This document shows positions 19,561 to 31,149 of a stretch of 64,000 nt of DNA, one piece after another. The notes under the pieces are model-generated. The model was given only the letters and a program-made list of their open reading frames with translations. It was not told the DNA's origin and did not search any database. Position 1 is the first letter of the stretch. Every line of letters begins with the position of its first letter. Position numbers and translations under genes: made by a program. The stretch is from Coriobacteriia bacterium (lineage in GTDB: Bacteria > Actinomycetota > Coriobacteriia > Coriobacteriales > Eggerthellaceae): NCBI GenBank assembly GCA_030537355.1, contig JAUNNF010000006.1:1-64000 (forward strand), in the 5' to 3' direction.

Positions 19561-20311
19561 CATAGAAGAATTTGATGTTCCTCGTGAGCGAGGTTTAGAC
19601 TTTAGTTTAGATTCTGCAATGAAAGTATCTAGATTAGGTACAATTAAAATTCTTGACTTACTACTGAAACATAATGTTAAATCGACTTTATTTTGTACTG
19701 CAAATTTTGTTCAAAATGCTCCTGATTTGATTAAACGAGCAATTGACGAGGGTCATGAGATTGCTTGTCATGGTGTTGATCACTGGGAACCAAATGTGGA
19801 TGATCCTAAAGTTTCTATGGAGATTATTGAAAAACTTACTGGAGAAAAAATGTTAGGTTATCGTCAGCCACGCATGTTTGATGTAAGCGATGATTTAATT
19901 GAAGAATGCGGATATAAGTACAACTCTTCTTTAAATCCTGCTTTTATTCCCGGTAAATATATGCACCTAAATATTCCACGTACTCCTTTTCTCAAAGGTA
20001 AAGTATTACAGATTCCAGCAAGTGTTGCGCCATTTGGTAGGATTCCATTGTTTTGGTTAAGCTTGCATGATTTTCCTGAATTTTTGTATCATAAGTTAGC
20101 TCTTAGTGTGCTCAAGCATGATGGATATTTTATGACATATTTTCATCCATGGGAATTTGTTGATCACCCTGCTGAAATTAGGAAATATATGTTACCGATT
20201 GTGACCCATAACATAGGACAAAAAATGGTAGATAGGCTAGAGAGATTGATTATAATGTTTAAAGATAAGGGTCAAGAATTTGCCCCGTTGAAGGAAATGT
20301 TAAATGATTAA
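19538..20311 (+). CDS. Polysaccharide deacetylase (NodB-like, DUF3473/ArnD type)
   Basis: The 257-residue protein has the NodB motifs: TFDIEEF with D8, CHGVDHWEP with metal ligands H78 and H82, YRQPRMFDV and FHPWEF. There is no signal peptide, so it probably works on the cytoplasmic side. Such enzymes remove acetyl or formyl groups from polyprenyl-linked or polymeric amino sugars. It overlaps the downstream polyprenyl-phosphate glycosyltransferase by 8 nt. That pairing matches ArnC/ArnD or Francisella FlmF2/NaxD, where the lipid-linked sugar is deacylated. The lipid-linked substrate is inferred from context. Confidence 0.85.
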   Translation: MMIYLTFDIEEFDVPRERGLDFSLDSAMKVSRLGTIKILDLLLKHNVKSTLFCTANFVQNAPDLIKRAIDEGHEIACHGVDHWEPNVDDPKVSMEIIEKLTGEKMLGYRQPRMFDVSDDLIEECGYKYNSSLNPAFIPGKYMHLNIPRTPFLKGKVLQIPASVAPFGRIPLFWLSLHDFPEFLYHKLALSVLKHDGYFMTYFHPWEFVDHPAEIRKYMLPIVTHNIGQKMVDRLERLIIMFKDKGQEFAPLKEMLND

Positions 20312-21233
20312 ATTAGGAATCATATGTCCATGTTATAACGAAGAAGAGGTTATCTATGAGAGCGCTTCTAAATTAGAGTCGTTGATTAAATCAATGGATG
20401 TATCGCATGATAGTTTTGTTGTATTTGTAAATGATGGTTCTGCTGATCATACTTGGGACATTATTACTGAACTGCATAATAAAAATCCATTATTTAGAGG
20501 AGTCAATTTAGTATTTAATTCAGGCCATCAAAATGCAATTATGGCTGGTATGATGTATGCTAAAGATAAAGTTGATTGTGCAATATCAATTGATGTTGAC
20601 TTGCAAGATGATATAAATTGTATTCCTCGAATGATTGAAAAATTTAAAGCTGGAAATGATGTTGTTTATGGTGTAAAAGTTGATCGTTCAAGCGATAGTG
20701 TTGCTAAACGTTCTACTGCAAACGGCTATTATAGGCTTCAACGTTTAATGGGTATTGATGTTGTTGATAATCATGCAGATTTTAGACTTGTTAGTAATAA
20801 GGTTTTAAATTCTCTTGCAGCTTTTAAAGAATCTCATCTCTATTTGCGTGGTATTATTCCTTCTCTCGGGTTTAAATCAGATATTGTTGAAGATAGGATT
20901 TCTGAACGAAGAGCAGGTAGGTCTAAATATTCAAGAAAGAAAATGTTTAAGCTTGCTACAGATGGGATTACTTCTTTTTCCTCAGTACCGCTAAAAATAG
21001 TTTTTTGGATTGGTGTTGTTTCATTGATTGTGGCATTGATTAACGCCATTGATGTAATAGTGGCCTTATGTAATGGCACAGCTGCACCTGGATGGTCACA
21101 GCTAATGTTGTCAGTTTGGTTTGTAGGGGGCATGATTTTAATTGCTATAGGATTGCTCGGTACTTATATCGGGCGTATATATGGCGAGGTCAAAAATCGA
21201 CCAAGATATATTATTTCAGATAAGCTCGATTAA
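20304..21233 (+). CDS. Polyprenyl-phosphate glycosyltransferase (GT2, ArnC/GtrB/DPM1-like)
   Basis: The 309-residue protein has a GT-A domain (IICPCYNEEEV at the start, metal-binding SIDVDLQDD near residue 95) and two C-terminal membrane helices (about 230-255 and 268-292). This is the layout of enzymes that transfer a sugar from a nucleotide to undecaprenyl phosphate. It overlaps the deacetylase by 8 nt and the following ABC gene by one base (TAATG). A GT-C-like transferase is encoded nearby on the minus strand. The sugar is unknown; an N-acetylhexosamine would suit the deacetylase neighbour. Confidence 0.88.
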   Translation: MIKLGIICPCYNEEEVIYESASKLESLIKSMDVSHDSFVVFVNDGSADHTWDIITELHNKNPLFRGVNLVFNSGHQNAIMAGMMYAKDKVDCAISIDVDLQDDINCIPRMIEKFKAGNDVVYGVKVDRSSDSVAKRSTANGYYRLQRLMGIDVVDNHADFRLVSNKVLNSLAAFKESHLYLRGIIPSLGFKSDIVEDRISERRAGRSKYSRKKMFKLATDGITSFSSVPLKIVFWIGVVSLIVALINAIDVIVALCNGTAAPGWSQLMLSVWFVGGMILIAIGLLGTYIGRIYGEVKNRPRYIISDKLD

Positions 21234-22966
21234 TGCTTAAATTACTTTTTACACGTATTCAAAAGCGCGAAGCTATTGCAGCTATATTATGTGTAGTCAC
21301 TGTTATTTTTACAATATTTTTTGATTTAAAATTACCTGAATACATGAGCGGACTTACCGTTCTTATATCAACGGAAGGCGATGTTTCAGAAGTTATTAAC
21401 TATGGTATTAGGATGCTAATTTGCGTTTTGGGTAGTGCTGTTTTGTCTATTTTTGACGGATATTGTGCAGCAAAATGTGCGGCAGGGCTAGCCCTACATG
21501 CTCGTCAAGAACTTTTTGCTCATGTAATGGATTTTGGCCAAGAGGAAATGAATAAGTTTTCAATTCCTAGTTTGATTACTCGTACAACTGATGACTTCAC
21601 TCAAGTACAAATGTATGTGTCTATGAGCTTGGTGCTTGCAGTTAGATGTCCGATTATGGCAATATGGGCAGTTACGAAAATTTTGGAGCACAGTATTGAA
21701 TTGTCTATGGTTACGGCAATTTTTGTTGTTGTAATTATGATTTTTGTATTCAGTGTTATGTTTATTGTTATACCAAAGTTTAGATTAATTCAGAAGCTTA
21801 CTGATAGGATAAATCTTGTTGTTAACGAGAATCTGACCGGTATAAATGTTGTTCATGCATATAATGCTGAAAATTATCAGAATGAAAAATTTGATGATTT
21901 GAATATAAAAATCACTAAGACCCAATTATTTAATCAAAGGTTATTTGCAGCATTAGGCCCATTGTTAGGATTAGGCTTAAACGGCTTGTCTTTTGTTATA
22001 TATTGGGTAGGTGCTGCCTTGATTCTTCAAACTACATTTGCAGATAGGCTTACATATTTTAGTAATATTGTTGTTTTTTCTACTTATGCTACATATGTTC
22101 TAATGTCGTTTATGTTGCTTGTTCTTGTATTTATGCTACTTCCTCAAGCAAGAGTTTCTGCTGAGAGAATTTTGAAGGTATTAGACGAGACTATTAAGCT
22201 TAAACAGGGCAGCAAAGATCATAAAATCAGACATGGAAGTATTGAATTTAAGAATGTTGATTTTAAGTATCCTAACAATTCTAAAAACACATTACAAGAT
22301 ATTAATTTTAGTATTGATTCTGGTAAAACTTTAGCAATTATTGGAGGAACTGGTAGTGGTAAAACATCATTAATTAACCTTATTGCAAGGCTGTATGATA
22401 CTAGTTCTGGTACAGTTACTATTGATGGTGTTGATGTATCTGATTATAAGTTTGAGTCTCTATATAATGATCTAGCTTTTATAACTCAAAAGGCTGTTAT
22501 ATTTTCTGGTACAGTTGAAGATAACATCAAGTTTGGTCATTCTTCAAACAAGATTAATGAAATTGACGAGTATTTGAAATTAGCTGAAGCTCAAAATTTC
22601 AAATCTAATGATGAAATTTCACAACGAGGTAAAAATATCAGTGGAGGCCAAAAACAACGCCTCGCAATTGCTCGTGCACTCGCCAGAAAACCTAAAATTA
22701 TTATATTTGATGATAGCTTTAGTGCTCTCGATTATATTACAGATGCAAAACTTCGTTCTAACTTGAAGAAATATTGCCAAGATAGTACAAAAGTTATTGT
22801 TGCTCAACGAATTGGAACCATAAAAGATGCTGACAAAATTCTTGTTATGAAGGATGGAAAAATTGTAGGTGAGGGTAGGCATAATGAATTATTGAAAGAA
22901 AATGAAGAATATAAGCAAATAGCATTATCTCAATTATCTCCTGAAGAGTTAGGGGGTGTTGAGTAG
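21233..22966 (+). CDS. Heterodimeric ABC exporter, subunit with degenerate ATPase residues
   Basis: The 577-residue half-transporter has six membrane helices, then an ATPase domain with Walker A GGTGSGKTS near residue 371 and an intact signature ISGGQKQR. Two catalytic positions are altered: the Walker B glutamate is Asp (IIIFDDSFSALD) and the H-loop histidine is Gln (VAQRIGT). The next gene encodes the complementary half. Together they fit an asymmetric exporter of the TM287/288 or BmrCD type with one degenerate site. Substrate unknown. It follows the glycosyltransferase without a gap. Confidence 0.9.
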   Translation: MLKLLFTRIQKREAIAAILCVVTVIFTIFFDLKLPEYMSGLTVLISTEGDVSEVINYGIRMLICVLGSAVLSIFDGYCAAKCAAGLALHARQELFAHVMDFGQEEMNKFSIPSLITRTTDDFTQVQMYVSMSLVLAVRCPIMAIWAVTKILEHSIELSMVTAIFVVVIMIFVFSVMFIVIPKFRLIQKLTDRINLVVNENLTGINVVHAYNAENYQNEKFDDLNIKITKTQLFNQRLFAALGPLLGLGLNGLSFVIYWVGAALILQTTFADRLTYFSNIVVFSTYATYVLMSFMLLVLVFMLLPQARVSAERILKVLDETIKLKQGSKDHKIRHGSIEFKNVDFKYPNNSKNTLQDINFSIDSGKTLAIIGGTGSGKTSLINLIARLYDTSSGTVTIDGVDVSDYKFESLYNDLAFITQKAVIFSGTVEDNIKFGHSSNKINEIDEYLKLAEAQNFKSNDEISQRGKNISGGQKQRLAIARALARKPKIIIFDDSFSALDYITDAKLRSNLKKYCQDSTKVIVAQRIGTIKDADKILVMKDGKIVGEGRHNELLKENEEYKQIALSQLSPEELGGVE

Positions 22967-24757
22967 ATGGCACGTCGTAATATGGAAGCAGCTAGACGAG
23001 ATCAAGGATTTTCAGAGATGCGAGAAGCTCTGTCTAAAACCTTACATCTTGTAGGTAGATATAAATACTTTGTTTTAATAGCTGTTGTATTTGCTATTTT
23101 GAGTTCTATTGCAATGCTTTTAGGTCCTAACCAAGTGGGTCAGATGACTGATGTTATAAAAGATGGTCTTGTTGATGGTATTGATATGAAACGCGTCAGT
23201 GATATAGGTATGATACTTATTGTCATTTATTGTTCAAGTGCTTTACTTTCGTTCTTCCAGCAGTTTATTATGGTAAGTATCACTGCAAAAGTATGTCAAA
23301 CTCTACGTACAAAAATTAGTGAAAAAATAAATCGCTTACCTATTGCATATTTTAACAATCACGAACAAGGCGACATAATGTCAAGAGTTACAAACGATGT
23401 ACAAACGCTGCGTTTGGGCCTATCACGCGCACTACCTACGATGATTACTGCCTTAACTCAATTTTTATTATGTATATTAATGATGCTCTTAACAGAATGG
23501 CGTTTGACATTATGTATTTTTGCAGTACTTTTAGTAGGGCTTATCGCTCTTGCGATTATTATGTCTAAGTCTCAAAAATATTTTACAGCTAGGCAATATA
23601 ACTTAGGTGAACTAAATGGTTATATTGAAGAGATGTATTATGGACAAAGCATTGTTAGATTTTCTCGTGCAGAATCAGATGTTAAAAAACATTTCTTTAA
23701 ACTTAACGATGCAGTTTACGAGTGTGAATGGAAGAGTCAATTTATTAGTGGAATCCTACAGCCAGTAATGGCTATAGTAGGTAACTTAGGTTATGCTGTT
23801 GTTTGTGTTGTTGGTGCAATATTTGCTATCTCGCATCAAATTGAATTTGGTGTAATTATCGCATTTATAATGTTTTGCAGATTGTTTACATCTCCATTAA
23901 CACAGATTGCACAAGGTTTAACAGACTTACAAAGTGCTTCTGCTGCTTCGCATAGAGTTTTTGGATTTTTAGATGAAAAAGAGTTAGACAAAGAAAATCC
24001 TAAGTATGTTTCTAAACCTATAGTTAAGGGTGATGTTGATTTTTCGCATGTTAAGTTTGCATATCCAGACAAGCCTGAAAAAACAATTATTAAGGATTTT
24101 TCTGTTCATGTAAAACCAGGACAAAAAGTAGCAATAGTTGGTGAAACTGGTGCTGGTAAAACCACGCTCGTTAATTTGATTATGCGTTTTTATGATAACT
24201 ATGAAGGATCTATCAAAATTGACGGTATTGATACTCGTGATATGAGTAGAGATAATGTTCATAAGCTTTTTGGAATGGTACTTCAAAATACATGGTTGTT
24301 CGAGGGTACAGTTCGAGAAAATCTTGTTTACAATTTAAAAAATGTCGATGATGAGAAATTGGAGTATGCAACTCGTGCATGTGGTATATATAATTTAATA
24401 GACAGAATGCCTGATAAATTTGACACTATGTTGTCTGACAGAACGCAGATTTCAGAAGGTCAAAAGCAATTGTTTACTATTGCACGTGCTATGATTCAAA
24501 ATTCTCCAATGCTTATATTAGATGAGGCAACTTCATCTGTTGATACTCGAACCGAGATAGCTGTGCAAGAGGCAATGGATAAGTTGACAGAGGGTAGAAC
24601 ATCGTTCGTAATAGCTCATAGATTATCTACAATTAGAAATGCAGATTTAATACTCGTTATTAAAGATGGTGATATAATCGAAAAAGGTACTCATGAACAA
24701 CTTCTAGATAAAGACGGTTATTATGCTGATTTATATAATAGTCAATTTTCAAGTTAG
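22967..24757 (+). CDS. Heterodimeric ABC exporter, subunit with degenerate signature motif
   Basis: The 596-residue partner starts directly after the stop codon of the previous gene. It has an N-terminal cytosolic extension (about 1-30), six membrane helices and an ATPase domain with Walker A GETGAGKTT near residue 393, intact Walker B LILDEATSSVD and H-loop AHRLST. Its signature motif is altered to ISEGQKQL. The canonical ATP site would therefore use this subunit's Walker motifs and the other subunit's signature. Its end overlaps the convergent GT-C-like gene by 4 nt. Confidence 0.9.
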   Translation: MARRNMEAARRDQGFSEMREALSKTLHLVGRYKYFVLIAVVFAILSSIAMLLGPNQVGQMTDVIKDGLVDGIDMKRVSDIGMILIVIYCSSALLSFFQQFIMVSITAKVCQTLRTKISEKINRLPIAYFNNHEQGDIMSRVTNDVQTLRLGLSRALPTMITALTQFLLCILMMLLTEWRLTLCIFAVLLVGLIALAIIMSKSQKYFTARQYNLGELNGYIEEMYYGQSIVRFSRAESDVKKHFFKLNDAVYECEWKSQFISGILQPVMAIVGNLGYAVVCVVGAIFAISHQIEFGVIIAFIMFCRLFTSPLTQIAQGLTDLQSASAASHRVFGFLDEKELDKENPKYVSKPIVKGDVDFSHVKFAYPDKPEKTIIKDFSVHVKPGQKVAIVGETGAGKTTLVNLIMRFYDNYEGSIKIDGIDTRDMSRDNVHKLFGMVLQNTWLFEGTVRENLVYNLKNVDDEKLEYATRACGIYNLIDRMPDKFDTMLSDRTQISEGQKQLFTIARAMIQNSPMLILDEATSSVDTRTEIAVQEAMDKLTEGRTSFVIAHRLSTIRNADLILVIKDGDIIEKGTHEQLLDKDGYYADLYNSQFSS

Positions 24758-26262
24758 GAATTTTTTGTACGAAGATTTTGAAACTTGTCAAAGTATAAGA
24801 CGCCATGCTTAAAACCCCAAGGCGCAATAATTACCATAAAAGGAACATAAAGCATTAAGTATCTAGGATCAGGTTCAAAGATAGTTAAAAATGCACTTAT
24901 AGCGAGCATGCTAAAACACATTACGTATTCTGCAGGTTTTTGTTTTTTATTAAATAGCATTGCAATGTTACCTATAATTATCATTATCCACATTACTTGC
25001 CAAACGTATGCAAAATAGTTGTTGTTATCGTTTAAATTATCTGCAGGATCTATGCCATAAAATGCCCAAACTAACGGATTTGTACCTCTGTTTTCAATAC
25101 ACCATGGGCGTTCTGCCTCCCAAGCAAATGCACCATCTCCATAGTTTGTCATTGTTTTATAGATAAAAATTCTAGATATTTCAATAGGACCGTATGTGAA
25201 GAGTCTAGTTTCCCATTCTTTTATATTAGCTTCTTCTCGAGATTTAACATCAAAAAAGGATCTTGAAAAATTAACATCGTCAATATTCCAGGCACCATCA
25301 TTTTCTCGATTGATGCCCATCATTAAAAAGTGAGTATGAGTAAAACTATCTTCATCATTAATGCTTACACCATAATTACTTACAGTATTCACTATTCCAG
25401 AAGATACAATAATTGATATAACAATAGTTGCAATACTCAAAACTACATTTTTTGTTGATGTTTCCTTTTTCTTTATAAAAAGCAAAATTAATTCAACAAT
25501 TACAACAGATATGATTACAAAAATCACTGTTGGTTTAATAGCTACACCTAATAATCCTATAAAAAATATTAAACCCCACTTGAGCGGTTTTGGTTTGATG
25601 CATACATATGTAAACAAACAAAATGTTGTGCAAAACATTGCAAAATTATCGCTATATGGAACCATTATCCAAGGAGATAAACCTATGAAGATAGCAGCAA
25701 GTAAAAATGTGGCAATCGCACAAAAGTTATTGGTAAGTTTTTTTGAAATAAAAACTATAAGTATGACACATAAACATGTAAGCACAGCACTTATTAGTAC
25801 AAGCGTAAAGTAGTAAGTATTGAAGTCATTTATACATAAGTATATAGATCTAAAGATTCCTGCCAAAAATAGCTGATTTGGGTACATAGACATATAATCA
25901 TTGTCTATTTGCATATCAGGAAATATAACGTTTCGAGTATCCCAACCAACAATAAACCAGCCACCGCAAACAATAAACACTTCTAGACAAAGAAGAATTG
26001 CTGTGCCAATAATTATGATTAGCCTAAATCCCTGTTTACTGTTAATAAAGTTATTGATTTTTGTACATTTGGTTTTTATAAATTTAACAAGGACGATTAA
26101 TGCTATTGATAACACAACAGCTATTACAGTATGTATCATATTGCCTATTGCATAATTTCTTTTAAATGCATACCCTATAAAAGGTGCAACAAAGACTAAC
26201 AATAACAATACTGCTATCAAATAAATATTATAAAATTTTTTAAAGAAATTTAAAAATTTCAT
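24754..26262 (-). CDS. Polytopic GT-C-like membrane glycosyltransferase (putative)
   Basis: The 502-residue protein has about eleven membrane helices and an early extracytoplasmic loop with acidic residues (GGWFIVGWDTRNVIFPD), as in GT-C glycosyltransferases such as ArnT or mannosyltransferase-like proteins. A large outer loop at about 290-400 (SFTHTHFLMMGINRENDG) could bind the acceptor. It is the last gene of the murA-LCP-nifU block and overlaps the nifU stop by one base. The position opposite the deacetylase/GT2 pair suggests it may transfer their lipid-linked sugar, but family membership was judged by topology only. Confidence 0.6.
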   Translation of the reverse strand: MKFLNFFKKFYNIYLIAVLLLLVFVAPFIGYAFKRNYAIGNMIHTVIAVVLSIALIVLVKFIKTKCTKINNFINSKQGFRLIIIIGTAILLCLEVFIVCGGWFIVGWDTRNVIFPDMQIDNDYMSMYPNQLFLAGIFRSIYLCINDFNTYYFTLVLISAVLTCLCVILIVFISKKLTNNFCAIATFLLAAIFIGLSPWIMVPYSDNFAMFCTTFCLFTYVCIKPKPLKWGLIFFIGLLGVAIKPTVIFVIISVVIVELILLFIKKKETSTKNVVLSIATIVISIIVSSGIVNTVSNYGVSINDEDSFTHTHFLMMGINRENDGAWNIDDVNFSRSFFDVKSREEANIKEWETRLFTYGPIEISRIFIYKTMTNYGDGAFAWEAERPWCIENRGTNPLVWAFYGIDPADNLNDNNNYFAYVWQVMWIMIIIGNIAMLFNKKQKPAEYVMCFSMLAISAFLTIFEPDPRYLMLYVPFMVIIAPWGFKHGVLYFDKFQNLRTKNS

Positions 26263-26495
26263 TAATTAGCAGGTACTACTTTTGTGACTTCAGGAATGCG
26301 TTCCTTTAAAATCCTCTCAACACCATTTGCAAGTGTCATTTGTGACATTGGACATCCTTTGCAAGCACCTTGCAATTCAACTACAACTGTTCCATCATCT
26401 TTAACTTCAATTAGTTCTACATCTCCACCATCGGCTTGTAAGCTAGGCCTAATTAAGTCGAGTACTGATGCTACATCTTCTTTGTTTATTGCCAT
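26262..26495 (-). CDS. NifU C-terminal-domain (Nfu-type) Fe-S carrier
   Basis: The 77-residue protein is a stand-alone NifU C-terminal domain. It has SVLDLIRPSLQADGGDVELIEV and the cluster-binding pair in GACKGCPMSQMTL (CxxC). Nfu proteins carry 4Fe-4S clusters to client enzymes; NrdG, Elp3 and the radical-SAM proteins in this window are plausible clients. A good AGGAGG-type site lies before the start. It ends 9 nt after the LCP gene in the same operon. Confidence 0.93.
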   Translation of the reverse strand: MAINKEDVASVLDLIRPSLQADGGDVELIEVKDDGTVVVELQGACKGCPMSQMTLANGVERILKERIPEVTKVVPAN

Positions 26496-26504
26496 TTTGT
26501 CCTC

Positions 26505-27776
26505 CTAAATTTTAAAATCTCCGCCAATAATTATTAAGATATCTGTTTTTATATTATAAAGGCCGTCTCCATTAACAATTCTCCCGTTATTAATTGAACC
26601 CTTAATTGCTAATGCGTCTTCTTTGAAATCTTTGTTTTTATAAATTATTAAAGTTTCTTTATATGTTTTATTTTCTGCATTACCAACTTCTGTAACGTTG
26701 CAACCCATTCCTTTTAACTTGTCAGCTAGAAGTGCTGCTGAACCATCAACACCAGATCCGTTTTGAATTTGGATTGTGAAGGAGCTAGCATCAACATCTT
26801 TTAGGGTTTTACTTGTTTCAGCTTGAGGCAGGGATCCATATTGCATTTGCTGTTTTATATTTTTCCAACTACTAGCATCAATTACATATACCATCTCATT
26901 ACTGCGTGTAGTCCTATTTCCTGGAACAGTTGTGTCAAGAATATCATCATCTGTAATATCTTTATATATTTTATTAATATCTAAAAATGTGCCTGTATTG
27001 ATATCAGATTTTAAATCTCCAGAAATATTATCTAATATTACGATTGGATCTGTTTTGCTTTGGTTTGGTATTGTTCTAACTAATGCTCGAGAAACAGTTC
27101 TCTGGTTAGAGTTAACAGTATCAGATCCGCCACTATAGTTTTTGGATTTTAATAATGCTATGGTTTGGTTTCCATTTATAGTTGAAACTCCTCCAGGGAT
27201 ATATGTTGAACCAACAGAAGGGTCATCTGTTTGCTCTTTAAGGTCAACTTCAATACCACCAATATAATCTACAAGTTTTTCTAATCCTTGACCATTAATC
27301 TTAATGTAATGATTTATTCCTGTTTCGCAAAACGAAGAAACAGCTTTTATTAAATCCTCGTCACTACCAGTTTTTGATATTTTGCTTAAAGTTGTTCCTC
27401 CCCCTTTTGCTGAAGCGACGTAGGTGTCTACTGGAATAGTAACAATTATGCATTGCTTATCTCTTGGGTCTGAACGTAAAAGAACAAACATGTCAGCAGA
27501 TCCATCATCATCAATATCAACTTGAATTAATGTAAATCTAGGTTGGTTTTCTTGTGGTGTATTTAAGGCACTTTTAGCTTCATCGCTAATCGAGAGTTTA
27601 GAGGATGTGGTAGCCATAAAAGTAAAAATACCAATAGCGATACCGATAGCTATTACAATAGCAGCAATCGCACCAATAGCAATACGTTTTTTAGTTTGCT
27701 CTGTAATGTTAAGTTTAAAAGATCTTTTCTCTTTTCTTCTTGCTTTTATCGATGGCCTTTTTTTATTGGTACTCAT
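26505..27776 (-). CDS. LCP/LytR_C-domain membrane protein with degenerate LCP motifs
   Basis: The 423-residue protein has a basic cytosolic N-terminus, one membrane helix (about 31-54), a region resembling an LCP domain (about 75-300) and a C-terminal LytR_C domain (about 330-423, SFTIQIQNGSGVDGSAALL). LCP enzymes attach wall polymers to peptidoglycan. The key motif usually read as SIPRDTYV is here TIPVDTYV (V116 for Arg), and the upstream NRSDT-like segment reads GSADM. It may be a non-catalytic relative. It overlaps murA by one base, suggesting a role in the cell wall. Confidence 0.8.
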   Translation of the reverse strand: MSTNKKRPSIKARRKEKRSFKLNITEQTKKRIAIGAIAAIVIAIGIAIGIFTFMATTSSKLSISDEAKSALNTPQENQPRFTLIQVDIDDDGSADMFVLLRSDPRDKQCIIVTIPVDTYVASAKGGGTTLSKISKTGSDEDLIKAVSSFCETGINHYIKINGQGLEKLVDYIGGIEVDLKEQTDDPSVGSTYIPGGVSTINGNQTIALLKSKNYSGGSDTVNSNQRTVSRALVRTIPNQSKTDPIVILDNISGDLKSDINTGTFLDINKIYKDITDDDILDTTVPGNRTTRSNEMVYVIDASSWKNIKQQMQYGSLPQAETSKTLKDVDASSFTIQIQNGSGVDGSAALLADKLKGMGCNVTEVGNAENKTYKETLIIYKNKDFKEDALAIKGSINNGRIVNGDGLYNIKTDILIIIGGDFKI

Positions 27777-29077
27777 TAGTAAATCTCTAAAAATTCATGC
27801 ATGCTAAGTCTTTTAGCATCAGCACCTAACGATGTTAATTTTTCCGTAAAATATTCATAACCCCTATCAATATGAGAAACCTTTGTGATAAGAGTTTGGC
27901 CTTTTGCCATGATTCCAGCTAATGCAAGCGAGGCTCCTGCACGTAGGTCCGTAGAAGATACTGGTGCTCCTTGTAACATAGATGGACCATTAACAATTGC
28001 ATGATGTTCTTCTAATGTTATATCAGCACCCATACGCATAATCTCAGCAGCAAACATAAATCTGTTTTCAAAAACGTTTTCTGTAATTATGCTAGTACCT
28101 TCAGCATAACAAGCCAACAACATAAATTGAGCTTGTAGGTCTGTAGGGAATCCAGGATGAGGCAGAGTTTGAATTTCAATTGGTTTTAGTAGTTTACTTG
28201 TATCTCTAGACACAGTAATTGTGTCATCTGTAGATTCAACATTTATTCCCATATTGCGCATTTTCATTATGGCAGTACGAAGATAATTAGGATTTATCCC
28301 CTCTACAGTCAATGGACCACCAGTGAGTGCTCCACCAACAAGGAATGTTCCTGCTTCAATACGATCTCCTATTGTTGTATGATTACAGCCATGGAAGTCC
28401 TCAATATTTTTTCCTTCAATTTCTATGATAGGAGAACCACCACCAGAAACGCATGCTCCCATTTCGTTTAACATATTACATAGATCAACGATTTCGGGTT
28501 CACGAGCAGCATTATTAATTACTGTTTTGCCTTCAGCAGCTACAGCTGCCATCAAAATGTTTTCGGTTGCACCAACACTTGCGAACTCAAGGCTGATATT
28601 TGCGCCTTTTAACCCATTGGGAGTTGTAGCGTTTAAATAACCATGATCATTTTCAAAATTAACACCCATTTTTTGTAGTCCCATTAAATGCATATCAATT
28701 TTACGGGCTCCAATTTGACATCCTCCTGGCATTGCAACTTTTGCATGTCCGAATCTTGCGATTAGAGGTCCGAGTACAGCTATGCTTGCTCTCATTTGAG
28801 AGACAAGAAAATACGATGCTTCAAAAGAATCTATATCTGTTGTATCTATTGTAAGAGCTTTTTCCTCAGTTGTTATTTTGGCACCGAGGCTTATCAAAAC
28901 TTTACACATAATAGCAATGTCTGAGATTTGTGGTACATTGTCTATTTTGCATATATCATGAGACAAAATTGATGCAGCAATAAGTTTTAATGCAGAGTTT
29001 TTAGCACCCGAAACCCTAACAGTTCCACTAAGTTTTTGGTTTCCTTCTATAACAATTATGTCTTCAGTATTGCTCAT
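27776..29077 (-). CDS. murA: UDP-N-acetylglucosamine 1-carboxyvinyltransferase MurA
   Basis: The 433-residue protein has the two-fold EPSP-synthase-like fold: SGAKNSALK near residue 22 carries the catalytic Lys/Asn pair, and MPGGCQIGARKIDMH carries the active-site cysteine (fosfomycin target). It makes the first committed peptidoglycan precursor. Because the cysteine is present rather than Asp, sensitivity to fosfomycin at the target is expected. It is the first gene of a minus-strand operon. No Shine-Dalgarno is obvious upstream. Confidence 0.97.
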   Translation of the reverse strand: MSNTEDIIVIEGNQKLSGTVRVSGAKNSALKLIAASILSHDICKIDNVPQISDIAIMCKVLISLGAKITTEEKALTIDTTDIDSFEASYFLVSQMRASIAVLGPLIARFGHAKVAMPGGCQIGARKIDMHLMGLQKMGVNFENDHGYLNATTPNGLKGANISLEFASVGATENILMAAVAAEGKTVINNAAREPEIVDLCNMLNEMGACVSGGGSPIIEIEGKNIEDFHGCNHTTIGDRIEAGTFLVGGALTGGPLTVEGINPNYLRTAIMKMRNMGINVESTDDTITVSRDTSKLLKPIEIQTLPHPGFPTDLQAQFMLLACYAEGTSIITENVFENRFMFAAEIMRMGADITLEEHHAIVNGPSMLQGAPVSSTDLRAGASLALAGIMAKGQTLITKVSHIDRGYEYFTEKLTSLGADAKRLSMHEFLEIY

Positions 29078-29129
29078 AATTTATGTGAAAATATTATCAT
29101 TTTTTGGGTTAAATTTTTCATAAATTTGA

Positions 29130-29135
29130 TATAAT
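29130..29135 (+). promoter_or_regulatory. -10 box for gyrBA
   Basis: A perfect TATAAT lies in the 128-nt gap between the divergent murA and gyrB. The -35 position does not match consensus. An inverted repeat (GTTGCC/GGTAAC, about 29142-29162) follows and could be part of a control site. Confidence 0.5.
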
Positions 29136-29175
29136 AATCAAGTTGCCAAAAAACCAGGTAACGCTATATAAATGA

Positions 29176-31137
<1,962 letters not shown>

Positions 31138-31149
31138 TAGGTGATAATT

